Source: Streptococcus sp. 29887 (GTDB lineage: Bacteria > Bacillota > Bacilli > Lactobacillales > Streptococcaceae). From it: a stretch of 64,000 bases of DNA. Shown piece by piece: positions 8,556 to 19,120 of the stretch (the stretch's first letter is position 1; every line of letters begins with the position of its first letter). The notes under the pieces are model-generated. The model saw only the letters and a list, made by a program, of their open reading frames with translations, had not been told where the DNA came from and ran no database searches. A program made the translations under genes and the position numbers. Location: NCBI RefSeq assembly GCF_032595075.1, contig NZ_CP118735.1, positions 90,001 to 154,000 of the forward strand, read 5' to 3'.

Positions 8556-11500
8556 TTGGCAGGACATGAAGTTCAGTACGGTAAACACCGTACCCGTCGT
8601 AGTTTTTCAAGAATCAAGGAAGTTCTTGATTTACCAAATTTGATTGAAATCCAAACGGATTCATTTAAAGATTTTCTTGACTATGGTTTGAAAGAAGTCT
8701 TTGAAGATGTACTTCCAGTTTCAAACTTTACGGATACCATGGAATTGGAATTTGTGGGTTATGAGTTGAAGCAACCCAAATATACTTTGGAAGAGGCGCG
8801 TGCACATGATGCCAACTACTCAGCTCCAATCTATGTAACTTTCCGTCTTGTGAATAAGGAAACTGGCGAGATTAAAACTCAGGAAGTTTTCTTCGGTGAG
8901 TTCCCAATCATGACTGAAATGGGTACCTTCATCATCAACGGTGCAGAGCGTATCATCGTTTCTCAGTTGGTTCGTTCACCAGGTGTTTATTTCAACGATA
9001 AAGTTGATAAGAACGGTAAGGTTGGTTATGGTTCAACGGTAATCCCTAACCGTGGTGCCTGGTTGGAATTGGAAACGGACTCAAAAGATATTGCCTATAC
9101 TCGTATCGACCGTACGCGTAAAATTCCATTTACAACGCTGGTGCGTGCGCTTGGTTTCTCAGGTGATGATGAAATCTTTGATATCTTCGGTGATAGCGAA
9201 TTGGTCCGCAACACTATTGAGAAAGATATTCATAAAAATCCAGCGGATTCTCGTACAGATGAAGCGCTTAAGGAAATCTATGAGCGTCTTCGTCCAGGTG
9301 AACCAAAGACAGCCGAAAGCTCTCGTAGCCTTTTGACAGCTCGTTTCTTTGACCCTCGTCGTTACGACTTGGCACCTGTTGGTCGTTACAAGATTAATAA
9401 AAAACTCAACCTCCGTACTCGTTTGCTCAACCAAACACTTGCTGAGCATGTCATTAACGGTGAAACAGGCGAAATCGTCTTGGAAGCTGGTACTGTCTTG
9501 AGCCGTGATGTGCTTGAAAAAGTAGAAGCACAATTCGATGAGCTCAACTTGGTAGAATACATTCCAAATGATAATGCTGTTCTTCTTGAACCAGTTCTCT
9601 TGCAGAAGTTTAAGATTGTTGCACCAAAAGATCCAGACCGTGTTGTAACAGTTATTGGTAATGCTAATCCGGCTGAAAATGTGCGTATTGTTACACCAGC
9701 AGATATCTTGGCTGAGATGAGCTATTTCCTCAACCTTGCGGAAGGCCTTGGTCGTGTAGATGACATTGACCACTTGGGTAACCGTCGTATTCGTGCCGTT
9801 GGTGAGTTGCTTGCCAACCAAGTCCGTATCGGTTTGACTCGTATGGAACGTAACTTGCGTGAGCGTATGTCTGTTCAAGACAATGAAGTATTGACGCCAC
9901 AACAAATCATCAATATCCGTCCTGTTACAGCCGCAATCAAAGAATTCTTTGGTTCATCTCAGTTGTCACAGTTCATGGACCAACACAACCCGCTTTCTGA
10001 GTTGTCTCACAAACGCCGTTTGTCAGCCTTGGGACCTGGTGGTTTGACTCGTGACCGTGCTGGTTATGAGGTTCGAGACGTTCACTACACCCACTATGGT
10101 CGTATGTGTCCGATTGAAACACCTGAGGGACCAAACATCGGTTTGATCAACAACTTGTCTTCTTATGGTCACCTCAACAAGTATGGTTTCATCCAAACAC
10201 CATACCGCAAGATTGACCGTGCAACTGGTACAGTTACGAACGAAATCGTTTGGTTGACAGCGGATGAAGAAGATGCCTACATCGTAGCACAATCAACTTC
10301 ACCACTTGATGAAAACAACCGTTTCGTTGATAAGATTGTAATGGGCCGTCACCAAGGTAACAACCAAGAATTTGCTGCTGACTCAGCAGACTTCATGGAC
10401 GTTTCACCTAAGCAGGTAGTTGCCGTTGCGACAGCATGTATTCCTTTCTTGGAAAACGATGACTCCAACCGTGCCCTCATGGGTGCCAACATGCAACGTC
10501 AGGCCGTTCCATTGATTGATCCTAAAGCGCCTTACGTTGGTACAGGTATGGAATACCAGGCTGCCCATGACTCAGGTGCCGCAGTTATTGCCCAACACGA
10601 TGGTAAAGTTGTTTACGCGGATGCAGACAAAGTTGAGGTTCGTCGTGAAGATGGCTCTTTGGATGTTTACAGCATTCAGAAATTCCGTCGTTCAAACTCA
10701 GGTACAGCCTACAACCAACGCACCCTTGTTAAATTGGGCGATGTTGTAGAAAAAGGTGATTTCATCGCAGATGGTCCTTCTATGGAACGTGGGGAAATGG
10801 CTCTTGGTCAAAACCCTATCGTTGCCTACATGACCTGGGAAGGTTACAACTTCGAGGACGCGGTTATCATGTCTGAACGCCTTGTGAAAGACGATGTCTA
10901 TACATCTGTTCATTTGGAAGAATACGAATCAGAAACCCGTGATACTAAGTTAGGCCCTGAAGAAATCACTCGCGAAATTCCAAACGTTGGTGAAGATGCT
11001 CTTCGCAACTTGGATGAAATGGGGATCATCCGTATTGGTGCTGAGGTTAAAGAAGGCGACATTCTTGTTGGTAAAGTCACTCCAAAAGGTGAAAAAGATC
11101 TTTCTGCTGAAGAGCGCCTCTTGCACGCTATCTTCGGTGATAAGTCACGTGAAGTTCGTGATACATCTCTTCGTGTACCTCACGGTGCCGATGGTGTCGT
11201 TCGTGATGTGAAAATCTTTACCCGTGCCAACGGTGATGAATTGCAATCAGGTGTTAACATGCTGGTCCGTGTTTACATCGCTCAAAAACGTAAGATCAAG
11301 GTCGGAGATAAGATGGCCGGTCGTCACGGTAACAAGGGTGTCGTTTCACGTATTGTACCTGTTGAGGATATGCCGTATCTTCCAGACGGAACACCAGTTG
11401 ACATCATGTTGAACCCACTTGGGGTGCCATCGCGTATGAACATCGGTCAGGTTATGGAGCTTCACTTGGGTATGGCGGCTCGCAACTTGGGCATCCACAT

Positions 11501-12128
11501 TGCAACACCAGTTTTCGATGGTGCAAGTTCAGAAGACCTCTGGTCAACTGTTAAAGAAGCAGGTATGGACTCAGATGCCAAGACCATTCTTTACGATGGC
11601 CGTACCGGTGAGCCGTTTGACAACCGTGTATCTGTTGGTGTCATGTACATGATCAAGCTTCACCACATGGTTGATGATAAACTTCACGCCCGCTCAGTCG
11701 GACCATACTCACTCGTTACCCAACAGCCACTCGGAGGTAAGGCTCAGTTTGGTGGTCAGCGTTTCGGTGAGATGGAGGTTTGGGCCCTTGAAGCCTACGG
11801 TGCTTCAAACGTCCTTCAAGAAATCTTGACTTACAAGTCAGATGATGTGACAGGCCGTCTGAAAGCCTATGAAGCCATCACCAAAGGTAAACCAATTCCA
11901 AAACCAGGTGTTCCAGAATCATTCCGCGTTCTTGTCAAAGAATTGCAATCACTTGGTTTGGATATGCGTGTCCTTGATGAAGATAACAATGAAGTAGAAT
12001 TGCGTGACCTTGATGAAGGTGAAGATGATGACATCATCCACGTAGATGATCTTGAAAAAGCACGTGCAAAAGCAGCAGCTGACGCAGCGGCAGCCTTTGC
12101 AGCGGAAGAAGCGGAAGACAAAGAGTAA
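8556..12128 (+). CDS. rpoB: RNA polymerase beta subunit
   Basis: Catalytic subunit (1190 aa) of RNA polymerase. The start is TTG 8556 (reads [20 protein letters not shown]) with AAAGGAGAA 7 nt upstream; an in-frame extension to 8484 lies in the repeat region and is not expected. The rifampicin pocket reads [20 protein letters not shown] followed by RLSALGPGG, the susceptible-type sequence as I know it for streptococci. [12 protein letters not shown] and [20 protein letters not shown] are the universal C-terminal blocks. The tail is acidic then Ala/Lys-rich. rpoC follows after 177 nt. Confidence 0.97.
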   Translation: MAGHEVQYGKHRTRRSFSRIKEVLDLPNLIEIQTDSFKDFLDYGLKEVFEDVLPVSNFTDTMELEFVGYELKQPKYTLEEARAHDANYSAPIYVTFRLVNKETGEIKTQEVFFGEFPIMTEMGTFIINGAERIIVSQLVRSPGVYFNDKVDKNGKVGYGSTVIPNRGAWLELETDSKDIAYTRIDRTRKIPFTTLVRALGFSGDDEIFDIFGDSELVRNTIEKDIHKNPADSRTDEALKEIYERLRPGEPKTAESSRSLLTARFFDPRRYDLAPVGRYKINKKLNLRTRLLNQTLAEHVINGETGEIVLEAGTVLSRDVLEKVEAQFDELNLVEYIPNDNAVLLEPVLLQKFKIVAPKDPDRVVTVIGNANPAENVRIVTPADILAEMSYFLNLAEGLGRVDDIDHLGNRRIRAVGELLANQVRIGLTRMERNLRERMSVQDNEVLTPQQIINIRPVTAAIKEFFGSSQLSQFMDQHNPLSELSHKRRLSALGPGGLTRDRAGYEVRDVHYTHYGRMCPIETPEGPNIGLINNLSSYGHLNKYGFIQTPYRKIDRATGTVTNEIVWLTADEEDAYIVAQSTSPLDENNRFVDKIVMGRHQGNNQEFAADSADFMDVSPKQVVAVATACIPFLENDDSNRALMGANMQRQAVPLIDPKAPYVGTGMEYQAAHDSGAAVIAQHDGKVVYADADKVEVRREDGSLDVYSIQKFRRSNSGTAYNQRTLVKLGDVVEKGDFIADGPSMERGEMALGQNPIVAYMTWEGYNFEDAVIMSERLVKDDVYTSVHLEEYESETRDTKLGPEEITREIPNVGEDALRNLDEMGIIRIGAEVKEGDILVGKVTPKGEKDLSAEERLLHAIFGDKSREVRDTSLRVPHGADGVVRDVKIFTRANGDELQSGVNMLVRVYIAQKRKIKVGDKMAGRHGNKGVVSRIVPVEDMPYLPDGTPVDIMLNPLGVPSRMNIGQVMELHLGMAARNLGIHIATPVFDGASSEDLWSTVKEAGMDSDAKTILYDGRTGEPFDNRVSVGVMYMIKLHHMVDDKLHARSVGPYSLVTQQPLGGKAQFGGQRFGEMEVWALEAYGASNVLQEILTYKSDDVTGRLKAYEAITKGKPIPKPGVPESFRVLVKELQSLGLDMRVLDEDNNEVELRDLDEGEDDDIIHVDDLEKARAKAAADAAAAFAAEEAEDKE

Positions 12129-12146
12129 TTCAAATGGATGGAACAA

Positions 12147-12230
12147 GTTGGTCCAAATCTCAGAACGGAAAGGGATGAGGACCAACGGTCTTCCTCTATT
12201 TGCTTGATGAAAGAATAGCTTATCAGCTAC
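12147..12230 (+). other. Hairpins in the rpoB-rpoC spacer
   Basis: GTTGGTCC (12147-12154) pairs with GGACCAAC (12179-12186). A second imperfect stem AGAATAGCT / AGCTACTTATTCT follows around 12210. No T-run follows either, so they look like mRNA processing or stability structures rather than terminators. Confidence 0.4.
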
Positions 12231-12305
12231 TTATTCTGCTGTTTATTGTTCAAGAATTTGAGGTTTGGGAATCCAGCCTCTCACAAGAAAAGAAAGGGAT
12301 TATTA

Positions 12306-15300
12306 GTGGTTGACGTAAATCGATTTAAAAGTATGCAAATCACGTTAGCTTCACCAAGTAAGGTTCGTTCATGGTCTTACGGTGAGGTTAAAAAACCTGA
12401 AACAATCAACTATCGTACACTTAAACCAGAACGTGATGGACTTTTTGACGAAGTCATCTTTGGTCCAACAAAAGACTGGGAGTGTTCATGTGGTAAATAC
12501 AAGCGTATCCGTTATAAAGGGATTACTTGTGACCGCTGTGGTGTTGAAGTAACTCGTGCCAAAGTCCGTCGTGAGCGTATGGGACACATTGAGTTGAAAG
12601 CGCCAATTTCACACATTTGGTATTTCAAAGGTATTCCAAGCCGTATGGGCTTGACCTTGGACATGAGTCCGCGTGCGCTTGAAGAAGTTATTTACTTCGC
12701 AGCCTACGTGGTCATTGATCCAAAAGATACAGACCTTGTGCACAAGTCAATCATGACTGAGCGCGAATACCGTGAGCGTTTGCGTGAACATGGTTATGGT
12801 TCTTTCGTTGCTAAGATGGGTGCAGAAGCCATTCAAGACCTCTTGAAGCAAGTCGATCTTCCAAAAGAAATCGCAGCTTTGAAAGAAGAATTGAAAACTG
12901 CTACAGGACAAAAACGGATCAAGGCTGTACGTCGTTTGGATGTACTCGATGCCTTCTATAAATCTGGAAATAAACCTGAGTGGATGATTCTTAACATCCT
13001 TCCAGTTATTCCACCAGATTTGCGCCCGATGGTTCAGTTGGATGGTGGTCGTTTTGCGGCGTCTGACTTGAACGAACTCTATCGCCGTGTTATTAACCGT
13101 AACAACCGTTTGGCTCGTCTTTTGGAACTTAACGCTCCAGGCATTATCGTACAGAACGAAAAACGGATGCTCCAAGAAGCTGTGGATGCTTTGATTGACA
13201 ACGGTCGCCGTGGTCGTCCAATTACAGGACCAGGTAGCCGTCCGCTCAAATCACTCAGCCACATGCTTAAAGGTAAGCAAGGTCGTTTCCGTCAAAACTT
13301 GCTTGGTAAGCGTGTTGACTTCTCAGGACGTTCCGTTATCGCCGTTGGTCCAACGCTTAAAATGTACCAATGTGGTGTGCCACGTGAAATGGCTATCGAG
13401 CTCTTCAAACCGTTTGTCATGCGTGAAATCGTTGCCCGTGAGATTGCAGGTAACGTGAAAGCAGCTAAACGCTTGATTGAACGTGGTGATGATCGTATTT
13501 GGGATATCTTGGAAGAAGTGATTAAAGAACACCCAGTTCTCTTGAACCGGGCACCTACCCTTCACCGTTTGGGTATCCAGGCCTTTGAGCCAGTTCTGAT
13601 CGACGGTAAAGCCCTTCGTTTGCACCCGCTTGTCTGTGAAGCTTACAACGCCGACTTCGACGGTGACCAGATGGCCATTCACGTTCCATTGTCAGAAGAA
13701 GCACAAGCAGAAGCTCGTATCCTCATGCTTGCGGCAGAACACATCCTTAACCCTAAAGATGGTAAACCAGTTGTAACACCATCTCAGGATATGGTTTTGG
13801 GTAACTACTACTTGACCATGGAAGATGCTGGTCGCGAAGGCGAAGGTATGGTCTTCAAGGATGCGGATGAAGCTGTTATGGCTTACCGCAATGGCTATGT
13901 TCACTTGCATACCCGTGTTGGTATCGCAACGGATAGCTTGGACAAACCATGGAAAGACAACCAAAAGCACAAGATTATGATGACAACTGTCGGAAAAATC
14001 TTGTTTAACGCGATTATGCCTGAAGGACTTCCTTACTTACAAGAGCCAAACAACGCTAACTTGACAGAAGGAACTCCTGATAAATACTTCTTGGAACCAG
14101 GATCAGATATTAAGGCTGCTATTGCAGAATTGCCAATCAACCTGCCATTCAAGAAGAAAAATCTTGGTAACATCATCGCTGAAATCTTCAAGCGTTTCCG
14201 TACAACTGAAACATCAGCCCTTCTTGACCGTTTGAAAGACTTGGGTTACTATCACTCAACACTTGCTGGTTTGACAGTGGGTATTGCCGATATCCCAGTT
14301 ATCGACAACAAGGCTGAAATTATTGAAGAATCTCACGAACGTGTAGAACAAATCAAGAAACAATTCCGTCGTGGTATGATTACAGACGACGAGCGTTACA
14401 CAGCGGTTACAGATGAGTGGCGTTCAGCTAAGGAAAAATTGGAAAAACGCCTGGTTGAAAAACAAGATCCTAAGAACCCAATCGTTATGATGATGGACTC
14501 TGGTGCCCGTGGTAACATCTCCAACTTCTCCCAGTTGGCCGGTATGCGTGGTCTGATGTCAGCTCCGAACGGACGTATCATGGAATTGCCAATCTTGTCT
14601 AACTTCCGTGAAGGTCTTTCGGTATTGGAAATGTTCTTCTCCACTCATGGTGCCCGTAAGGGTATGACGGATACGGCCTTGAAGACAGCCGACTCAGGTT
14701 ACTTGACTCGTCGTTTGGTTGACGTTGCCCAAGACGTTATTATCCGTGAAGACGACTGTGGAACAGACCGTGGTCTTGACATCCGTTCAATCACAGATGG
14801 CAAGGAAATGATCGAGCCACTTGAAGAGCGTTTGCAAGGTCGTTACACTAAGAAAACTGTTAAACATCCTGAAACGGGTGCCGTTATCATCGGTCCAAAC
14901 CAATTGATTACCGAAGACATTGCTCGTGAAATTGTCAATGCCGGTGTTGAACAAGTCACTATCCGTAGCGTATTTACATGTAACACTCGTCACGGTGTCT
15001 GCCGTCATTGTTACGGTATCAACTTGGCGACAGGTGATGCGGTTGAAGTGGGTGAAGCAGTTGGTACAATCGCTGCCCAATCGATCGGTGAGCCTGGTAC
15101 ACAGCTTACAATGCGTACCTTCCACACGGGTGGTGTAGCCTCAAACAGCGATATCACGCAGGGTCTTCCTCGTGTCCAAGAGATCTTTGAAGCTCGCAAT
15201 CCGAAAGGGGAAGCGGTTATCACTGAGGTCAAAGGTGAAGTTACAGCCATCGAAGAAGATGCAGCAACTCGTACCAAGAAAGTCTTTGTTAAAGGTAAAA

Positions 15301-15953
15301 CTGGCGAAGGCGAATATGTGGTTCCATTTACAGCCCGTATGAAGGTTGAAGTTGGTGACCAAGTTGCGCGTGGAGCAGCTCTTACCGAAGGTTCTATTCA
15401 ACCAAAACACTTGCTTGAAGTCCGTGATGTCTTGGCGGTTGAAACTTACCTACTTTCTGAAGTTCAAAAAGTTTACCGTAGCCAGGGTGTAGAAATCGGC
15501 GACAAGCACATCGAGGTAATGGTTCGTCAAATGCTTCGTAAAGTTCGTGTCATGGATCCAGGAGACACAGATCTTCTCATGGGTACCCTCATGGATATCA
15601 CAGACTTTACAGATGCCAATGCTGAAGTGGTGATTGCTGGTGGTATCCCAGCAACAGCTCGTCCAGTTCTTATGGGTATCACTAAGGCTTCCCTTGAAAC
15701 CAACTCATTCTTGTCTGCCGCATCCTTCCAGGAAACAACACGTGTCCTTACAGATGCTGCTATTCGTGGTAAACGTGACAACCTTCTCGGTCTTAAAGAG
15801 AACGTTATTATCGGTAAGATTATCCCAGCAGGTACTGGTATGGCCCGCTACCGTAATCTTGAACCACAAGCCATCAATGAAGTTGAAATCATTGAAGACA
15901 CAGTGGCTGAAGAGCTTGCTGCAGAAGCAAATCTCGAAGCTGTAACTGAATAA
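12306..15953 (+). CDS. rpoC: RNA polymerase beta' subunit
   Basis: Largest core RNA polymerase subunit (1215 aa). The start chosen is GTG 12306 ([18 protein letters not shown], the usual streptococcal N-terminus) with AAAGGGA 6 nt upstream. A longer frame to 12246 also contains plausible-looking codons but has no ribosome site. The zinc ribbon is [20 protein letters not shown], the catalytic Mg loop [12 protein letters not shown], and the second zinc site includes [13 protein letters not shown]. Co-transcribed with rpoB. Confidence 0.97.
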   Translation: MVDVNRFKSMQITLASPSKVRSWSYGEVKKPETINYRTLKPERDGLFDEVIFGPTKDWECSCGKYKRIRYKGITCDRCGVEVTRAKVRRERMGHIELKAPISHIWYFKGIPSRMGLTLDMSPRALEEVIYFAAYVVIDPKDTDLVHKSIMTEREYRERLREHGYGSFVAKMGAEAIQDLLKQVDLPKEIAALKEELKTATGQKRIKAVRRLDVLDAFYKSGNKPEWMILNILPVIPPDLRPMVQLDGGRFAASDLNELYRRVINRNNRLARLLELNAPGIIVQNEKRMLQEAVDALIDNGRRGRPITGPGSRPLKSLSHMLKGKQGRFRQNLLGKRVDFSGRSVIAVGPTLKMYQCGVPREMAIELFKPFVMREIVAREIAGNVKAAKRLIERGDDRIWDILEEVIKEHPVLLNRAPTLHRLGIQAFEPVLIDGKALRLHPLVCEAYNADFDGDQMAIHVPLSEEAQAEARILMLAAEHILNPKDGKPVVTPSQDMVLGNYYLTMEDAGREGEGMVFKDADEAVMAYRNGYVHLHTRVGIATDSLDKPWKDNQKHKIMMTTVGKILFNAIMPEGLPYLQEPNNANLTEGTPDKYFLEPGSDIKAAIAELPINLPFKKKNLGNIIAEIFKRFRTTETSALLDRLKDLGYYHSTLAGLTVGIADIPVIDNKAEIIEESHERVEQIKKQFRRGMITDDERYTAVTDEWRSAKEKLEKRLVEKQDPKNPIVMMMDSGARGNISNFSQLAGMRGLMSAPNGRIMELPILSNFREGLSVLEMFFSTHGARKGMTDTALKTADSGYLTRRLVDVAQDVIIREDDCGTDRGLDIRSITDGKEMIEPLEERLQGRYTKKTVKHPETGAVIIGPNQLITEDIAREIVNAGVEQVTIRSVFTCNTRHGVCRHCYGINLATGDAVEVGEAVGTIAAQSIGEPGTQLTMRTFHTGGVASNSDITQGLPRVQEIFEARNPKGEAVITEVKGEVTAIEEDAATRTKKVFVKGKTGEGEYVVPFTARMKVEVGDQVARGAALTEGSIQPKHLLEVRDVLAVETYLLSEVQKVYRSQGVEIGDKHIEVMVRQMLRKVRVMDPGDTDLLMGTLMDITDFTDANAEVVIAGGIPATARPVLMGITKASLETNSFLSAASFQETTRVLTDAAIRGKRDNLLGLKENVIIGKIIPAGTGMARYRNLEPQAINEVEIIEDTVAEELAAEANLEAVTE

Positions 15954-15963
15954 GTTGCAAAAG

Positions 15964-15997
15964 ACACATCTCTAGTTTTCTAAGGATGTGTTTTTTG
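15964..15997 (+). terminator. Terminator after rpoC
   Basis: ACACATC (15964-15970), 14-nt loop, GATGTGT (15985-15991), then six T. It marks the end of the rpoBC transcript. Confidence 0.85.
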
Positions 15998-16052
15998 CTA
16001 TTTGGAAATGAAGCGCATACAGGATTTGATCAGTAATTAACAAGCAGAATAC

Positions 16053-16081
16053 TTTCTATACGATTTTATATTCGATATAAT
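16053..16081 (+). promoter_or_regulatory. Promoter of the DUF1033 gene
   Basis: TTTCTA (16053-16058), 17 nt, TATAAT (16076-16081), about 27 nt before the start codon. Confidence 0.5.
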
Positions 16082-16107
16082 GAGTGTGAAAAAGGAAGTG
16101 TGTGCTT

Positions 16108-16485
16108 ATGTATCAGGTAATAAAATTATATGGAGATTATGAACCCTGGTGGTTCTTGGATGGTTGGGAAGAAGACATTGTCAGTAAGGATGTCTTTAGT
16201 CGTTATGAGGATGCCTATACTGCCTTTCAAAAAGAATGGGTACGTTTGTCAGAAAAATTCCCTAAGAAGCAGAGTAAAAATGGAACCCTGGTGGCTTTTT
16301 GGGATGAATCAGACCAGCATTGGTGTGAGGAATGTGATGAGTATTTACAGCGTTATCATTCGCTCATGCTAGTAGAAGCTAAGGAAAATTTACCTGCTGG
16401 TTTTGTCAAGTCGCAGACACCCCCTCGTTTGCGTACTTGTAGGCTGAAACAAGACAAATGTATGAACCATGAAGAAAAGGATTGA
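16108..16485 (+). CDS. DUF1033 family protein
   Basis: Small cytoplasmic protein (125 aa) of unknown function. The N-terminus MYQVIKLYGDYEPWWFLDGW is the conserved block of the Bacillales/Lactobacillales DUF1033 family, and FWDESDQHWCEECDEYLQRYHS has a CxxC pair. The start is ATG 16108 with AAGGAAG upstream. The stop codon lies inside the 30-bp terminator palindrome that was duplicated by the adjacent IS insertion, so the coding sequence itself is intact. Neighbours are rpoC (left) and the IS element (right). Confidence 0.85.
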   Translation: MYQVIKLYGDYEPWWFLDGWEEDIVSKDVFSRYEDAYTAFQKEWVRLSEKFPKKQSKNGTLVAFWDESDQHWCEECDEYLQRYHSLMLVEAKENLPAGFVKSQTPPRLRTCRLKQDKCMNHEEKD

Positions 16486-17948
16486 CATTGGAATGTCAAT
16501 CCTTTCAGAATGAAGACAAACATCTCGCTTGATGTTTGTCTTTTTCTGTTTATTGGTCTGATAGTCCGTCTTTTTGCCAGAATAGTGGCTATTTGGACAA
16601 AATAAAAAGGCTTCCCTGCCCTCATTTTTACCAATTTCTTGAGATTTAAACACGCCAAAGTCAGTCCAACCTTATCCTCCATTTTGGACTTGCCTTTCTC
16701 TCTTGTGTAACGAAGATTGTGGTACTCTTTGGCTGTCCCAAAGAGGCGTTCAATGGTTTCTTTCCGCTTCTGGTAGAGCTCCTTCATACCTTTCCTGTGC
16801 CGAATCTCTTCACAGCTTTCTAAAGCCTCTTTCCAAATGTGTCGAGTTACCACTTTCTGCTTGTTCTTGCTTTCTGTACAAATTGATAGAAGTGGACAAG
16901 TAGCACAGATAGCTGAGTCACTCTTATATTCCCGATAACCTTCTCTGGTTGTAGTGCGATAGGTTAAGACCTGATTCTCAGGACAGATATAACAGTCATA
17001 GTATTCATCATAGACAAAATCCTTCGAGCGTAGTTTCCCTTTCTTTCCTTTCGGTCGTGTATACGGAAAGACTGGAGTAATCTCTTGTTCTAGGAGGAAG
17101 CGAGCGATACTTGGGGTCTTATAGCCAGAATCGGCAACGAGAAAGCTAGGCTGAAAGGGTTGGAGTTTAGCGAAGAGTACAGGAAAGGCCTGGCTGTCAT
17201 GGACATTGCCAGCCTCCACGCTATAAGCCAGAGCCCAACCATGCTTGTCACAAGCAACCTGAGCTGTATAAGCAAATACTTCCTTATGGTCCCCTTTATG
17301 AAACCAGCCACTTTCAGGGTCAGTTGTAGAAATTTTCTTAGCGATGGGTCCCTCCTCTTTTGCGGGCCCTAGCGGCTTTTTTGCATGCTTTTCTCTATCC
17401 CTGTTAATTTCAATCTCTAGCTGGTCACTCATAAACTTGGCTTGCTTTTCAATTTCACGATTGATGAATTTACGATTATTCGCCGCAGCCTTGATATGGG
17501 TACCGTCAATGAAAATTTCTGTTGGATCTATGAAGCCTGCATTGACGCAGAGACCTAAGATATGGGTGAAAATGCCTTCAATAACTTGTCTATCTTGAAA
17601 ACGACGGACATAGTTCTTTCCGTAGGTAGTGAAATGAGGCACCTTATCATCCAGTCGAAGACCAAGAAACCAACGGTAGGCAGTATTGACTTCGATTTCC
17701 TTAATGGTTTGACGCATGGAACGAATGCCGAAGAGACACTGAAGGATTGGAATTTTAATGAGCAGAATAGGGTCAAGACTAGGACGCCCTGTATCATCGC
17801 TATAGCTATCTGCGACTAAGTCATAGATAAAGGAGAAGTCAATAGCTTCCTCTATTTGACGAAGGAGATGATCTTGAGGAACAAGGTCATCTAAACTGTA
17901 GAAACCAAATTGACCGCGATTGTAGTCTGGATTTTCTTTGTGTAACAT
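16356..17948 (-). CDS. IS1182 family transposase
   Basis: DDE-type transposase (530 aa as read). The N-terminal DUF772-like domain begins MLHKENPDYNRGQFGFYSLD and includes LDPILLIKIPILQCLFGIRS. Acidic catalytic candidates include the D of IFIDGTHIKAAANN and the D of LVADSGYKT, and the C-terminal DDE_Tnp block contains CPLLSICTESKNKQKVV and RKETIERLFGTAKEYHNLRY. The frame has no stop before the IS end. It runs through the inverted repeat and the terminator copy into antisense of the DUF1033 gene, so the last ~50 residues are host-derived. Promoter TATAAT is seen on the minus strand at 17990-17995. Confidence 0.9.
   Translation of the reverse strand: MLHKENPDYNRGQFGFYSLDDLVPQDHLLRQIEEAIDFSFIYDLVADSYSDDTGRPSLDPILLIKIPILQCLFGIRSMRQTIKEIEVNTAYRWFLGLRLDDKVPHFTTYGKNYVRRFQDRQVIEGIFTHILGLCVNAGFIDPTEIFIDGTHIKAAANNRKFINREIEKQAKFMSDQLEIEINRDREKHAKKPLGPAKEEGPIAKKISTTDPESGWFHKGDHKEVFAYTAQVACDKHGWALAYSVEAGNVHDSQAFPVLFAKLQPFQPSFLVADSGYKTPSIARFLLEQEITPVFPYTRPKGKKGKLRSKDFVYDEYYDCYICPENQVLTYRTTTREGYREYKSDSAICATCPLLSICTESKNKQKVVTRHIWKEALESCEEIRHRKGMKELYQKRKETIERLFGTAKEYHNLRYTREKGKSKMEDKVGLTLACLNLKKLVKMRAGKPFYFVQIATILAKRRTIRPINRKRQTSSEMFVFILKGLTFQCQSFSSWFIHLSCFSLQVRKRGGVCDLTKPAGKFSLASTSMSE
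16476..16505. repeat. 30-bp terminator palindrome, left copy (target duplication)
   Basis: AAAGGATTGACATT, GG, AATGTCAATCCTTT. Identical and in the same orientation as 18056-18085 (the GG centre fixes the orientation), and directly abutting the IS terminal repeat. It acts as terminator for the DUF1033 gene. Confidence 0.9.
16515..16545 (+). terminator. Hairpin with T-run inside the IS left end
   Basis: GACAAACATC (16515-16524), 6-nt loop, GATGTTTGTC (16531-16540), then TTTTT on the plus strand. It would stop transcripts entering the element from the DUF1033 side. Confidence 0.7.
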
Positions 17949-18008
17949 AGCGATTCTCCCTCTGCTTATTAGCTAGTATTCCTATCTCTATTATACTACT
18001 TTACATAT

Positions 18009-18040
18009 GAAAAAGCCGTTAGAAATATAATTCTAACGAC
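18009..18040 (-). terminator. Hairpin with T-run upstream of the transposase promoter
   Basis: On the minus strand GTCGTTAGAA and TTCTAACGGC form a stem followed by TTTTT. It would stop read-through from the LD-carboxypeptidase side into the transposase. The same structure is kept in the remnant at 60423-60455. Confidence 0.7.
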
Positions 18041-18055
18041 TTTGTCTTCATTCTG

Positions 18056-18085
18056 AAAGGATTGACATTGGAATGTCAATCCTTT
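18056..18085. repeat. 30-bp terminator palindrome, right copy
   Basis: Exact direct repeat of 16476-16505. It abuts the stop codon of the LD-carboxypeptidase gene (18086-18088), so before insertion a single hairpin served both convergent genes. Confidence 0.9.
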
Positions 18086-19036
18086 TTAGCTGAATCTGAT
18101 AGAAAATGCTTTGGTGTCGAGCTCCACTTGACCTCCGATTGTGATAGTAAAAAGAGGTTGGGTATGGGCAAAGTCCAAATCGTAGAGAACAGGGATGGTT
18201 TTGAGAATCGGGTGCTTGTCCAAAATGGCCAGCAAAATCTCCTCCGTCATCTTGGTTTCCTTAGGAAAACGACCGAAGACAACCGCCTGCGGATTAGGAT
18301 AGGCTTGTAGCAGGGCAGTCAAGTGACGAGCAATAATCAGATAATCGTCGTCTTCCGCCTCCTCCAAAAAGAGCACATACTTGTCAGGTTTGGGTGCGAA
18401 CTCGGTTCCAGTCAGCAGATTGAGGGTTGAGATGTTTCCGCCGATGGCAATGCCAGAGGCCTGTCCTGGATTGTAAACTTTCCATTCTGTTGGGTAAAAG
18501 GTGCGAGGGGCGTCTGATAGGTACCAAGCGTCGCTAGACCATTCTGTACTGGGACTTAATTTATATGTGTTCTGAGTTACTGCATTTAGCCAAGATTGTG
18601 TTTGATAGTCTTGGCCTTGCACCATTTTAAAACTAGAATAGGCTGGCCCCATATAGGTTTGTATGCCTGTCTTGGCGTAGATAGCATTGAGCAGGGCAGT
18701 CGTATCTGAATAGCCACAGAAAATCTTCGGATGGCGCGCAATTAGGTCAAAATCCAGATAGGGCAAGAGTTCGTTAGAGTTGAAACCGCCAATGGTTGTC
18801 AGAATGGCATCGACCGACTCATCCCCAAAAGCGGCTTCCAAGTCCGCAACACGACTAGCAATCGGAGCCGAATCGAACATATCGTTTTCAAAATAATGTT
18901 CTGAGAAAGAGAGTTTGAAGCCCAGGTCTTCCAATTTTTCCTTGGCGGCAAGATTGGCTTCAAAACCACCAATTCTTTCAATAGACGAAGAGGGACTGAC
19001 TACACGTATGTGGTCGCCTTTTTTTAATTTTTTCAT
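18086..19036 (-). CDS. LD-carboxypeptidase (S66 family, MccF-like)
   Basis: Cytoplasmic serine peptidase family (316 aa); relatives cleave L,D bonds of murein tetrapeptides during recycling, or microcin C-type conjugates. Visible family blocks are the N-terminal GDHIRVVSPSSS, TIGGFNSNELLPYLDFDLI, IFCGYSDTTALLNAIYAKTG, and ASGIAIGGNISTLNLLTGTE. The C-terminal His is probably in LDFAHTQPLFTITIGG. The start is M at 19036 behind GGAGGTTCCT; an upstream extension would overlap the comYA promoter. The specific substrate cannot be decided. Confidence 0.88.
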   Translation of the reverse strand: MKKLKKGDHIRVVSPSSSIERIGGFEANLAAKEKLEDLGFKLSFSEHYFENDMFDSAPIASRVADLEAAFGDESVDAILTTIGGFNSNELLPYLDFDLIARHPKIFCGYSDTTALLNAIYAKTGIQTYMGPAYSSFKMVQGQDYQTQSWLNAVTQNTYKLSPSTEWSSDAWYLSDAPRTFYPTEWKVYNPGQASGIAIGGNISTLNLLTGTEFAPKPDKYVLFLEEAEDDDYLIIARHLTALLQAYPNPQAVVFGRFPKETKMTEEILLAILDKHPILKTIPVLYDLDFAHTQPLFTITIGGQVELDTKAFSIRFS

Positions 19037-19093
19037 AGGAACCTCCAAGTTTTTTATTATTTTAACAAAAAAGTATGGAAAATCAAGTTTCCT

Positions 19094-19101
19094 TGCGAAT
19101 A
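19094..19101 (+). promoter_or_regulatory. CIN box (ComX/SigX site) of the comY operon
   Basis: TGCGAATA, one mismatch from the streptococcal consensus TACGAATA, ends 19 nt before the comYA start codon. The context before the pilus operon makes a late-competence promoter likely. Confidence 0.7.
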
Positions 19102-19120
19102 GATAGGGTGAGGAGGTTTT

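Larger units (their letters stand above)
16506..18055 (-). mobile_element. IS1182-family insertion sequence, complete
   Basis: 1550-bp element bounded by perfect 15-bp terminal inverted repeats, CAGAATGAAGACAAA (16506-16520) and TTTGTCTTCATTCTG (18041-18055). It contains one transposase gene on the minus strand. Direct 30-bp duplications of a terminator hairpin flank it. Inside its right end a hairpin with T-run (18009-18040, read on minus) precedes the transposase promoter and would block inward transcription. A truncated relative lies at 60411-60545. Confidence 0.92.

Noticed and set aside
9159..9905. 248-aa minus-strand frame inside rpoB
   Set aside because: Shadow of the strongly biased rpoB coding sequence; no start signals or recognisable protein.
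10003..10080. Possible rifampicin-resistance change in rpoB
   Set aside because: The cluster I region reads as the standard susceptible streptococcal sequence.
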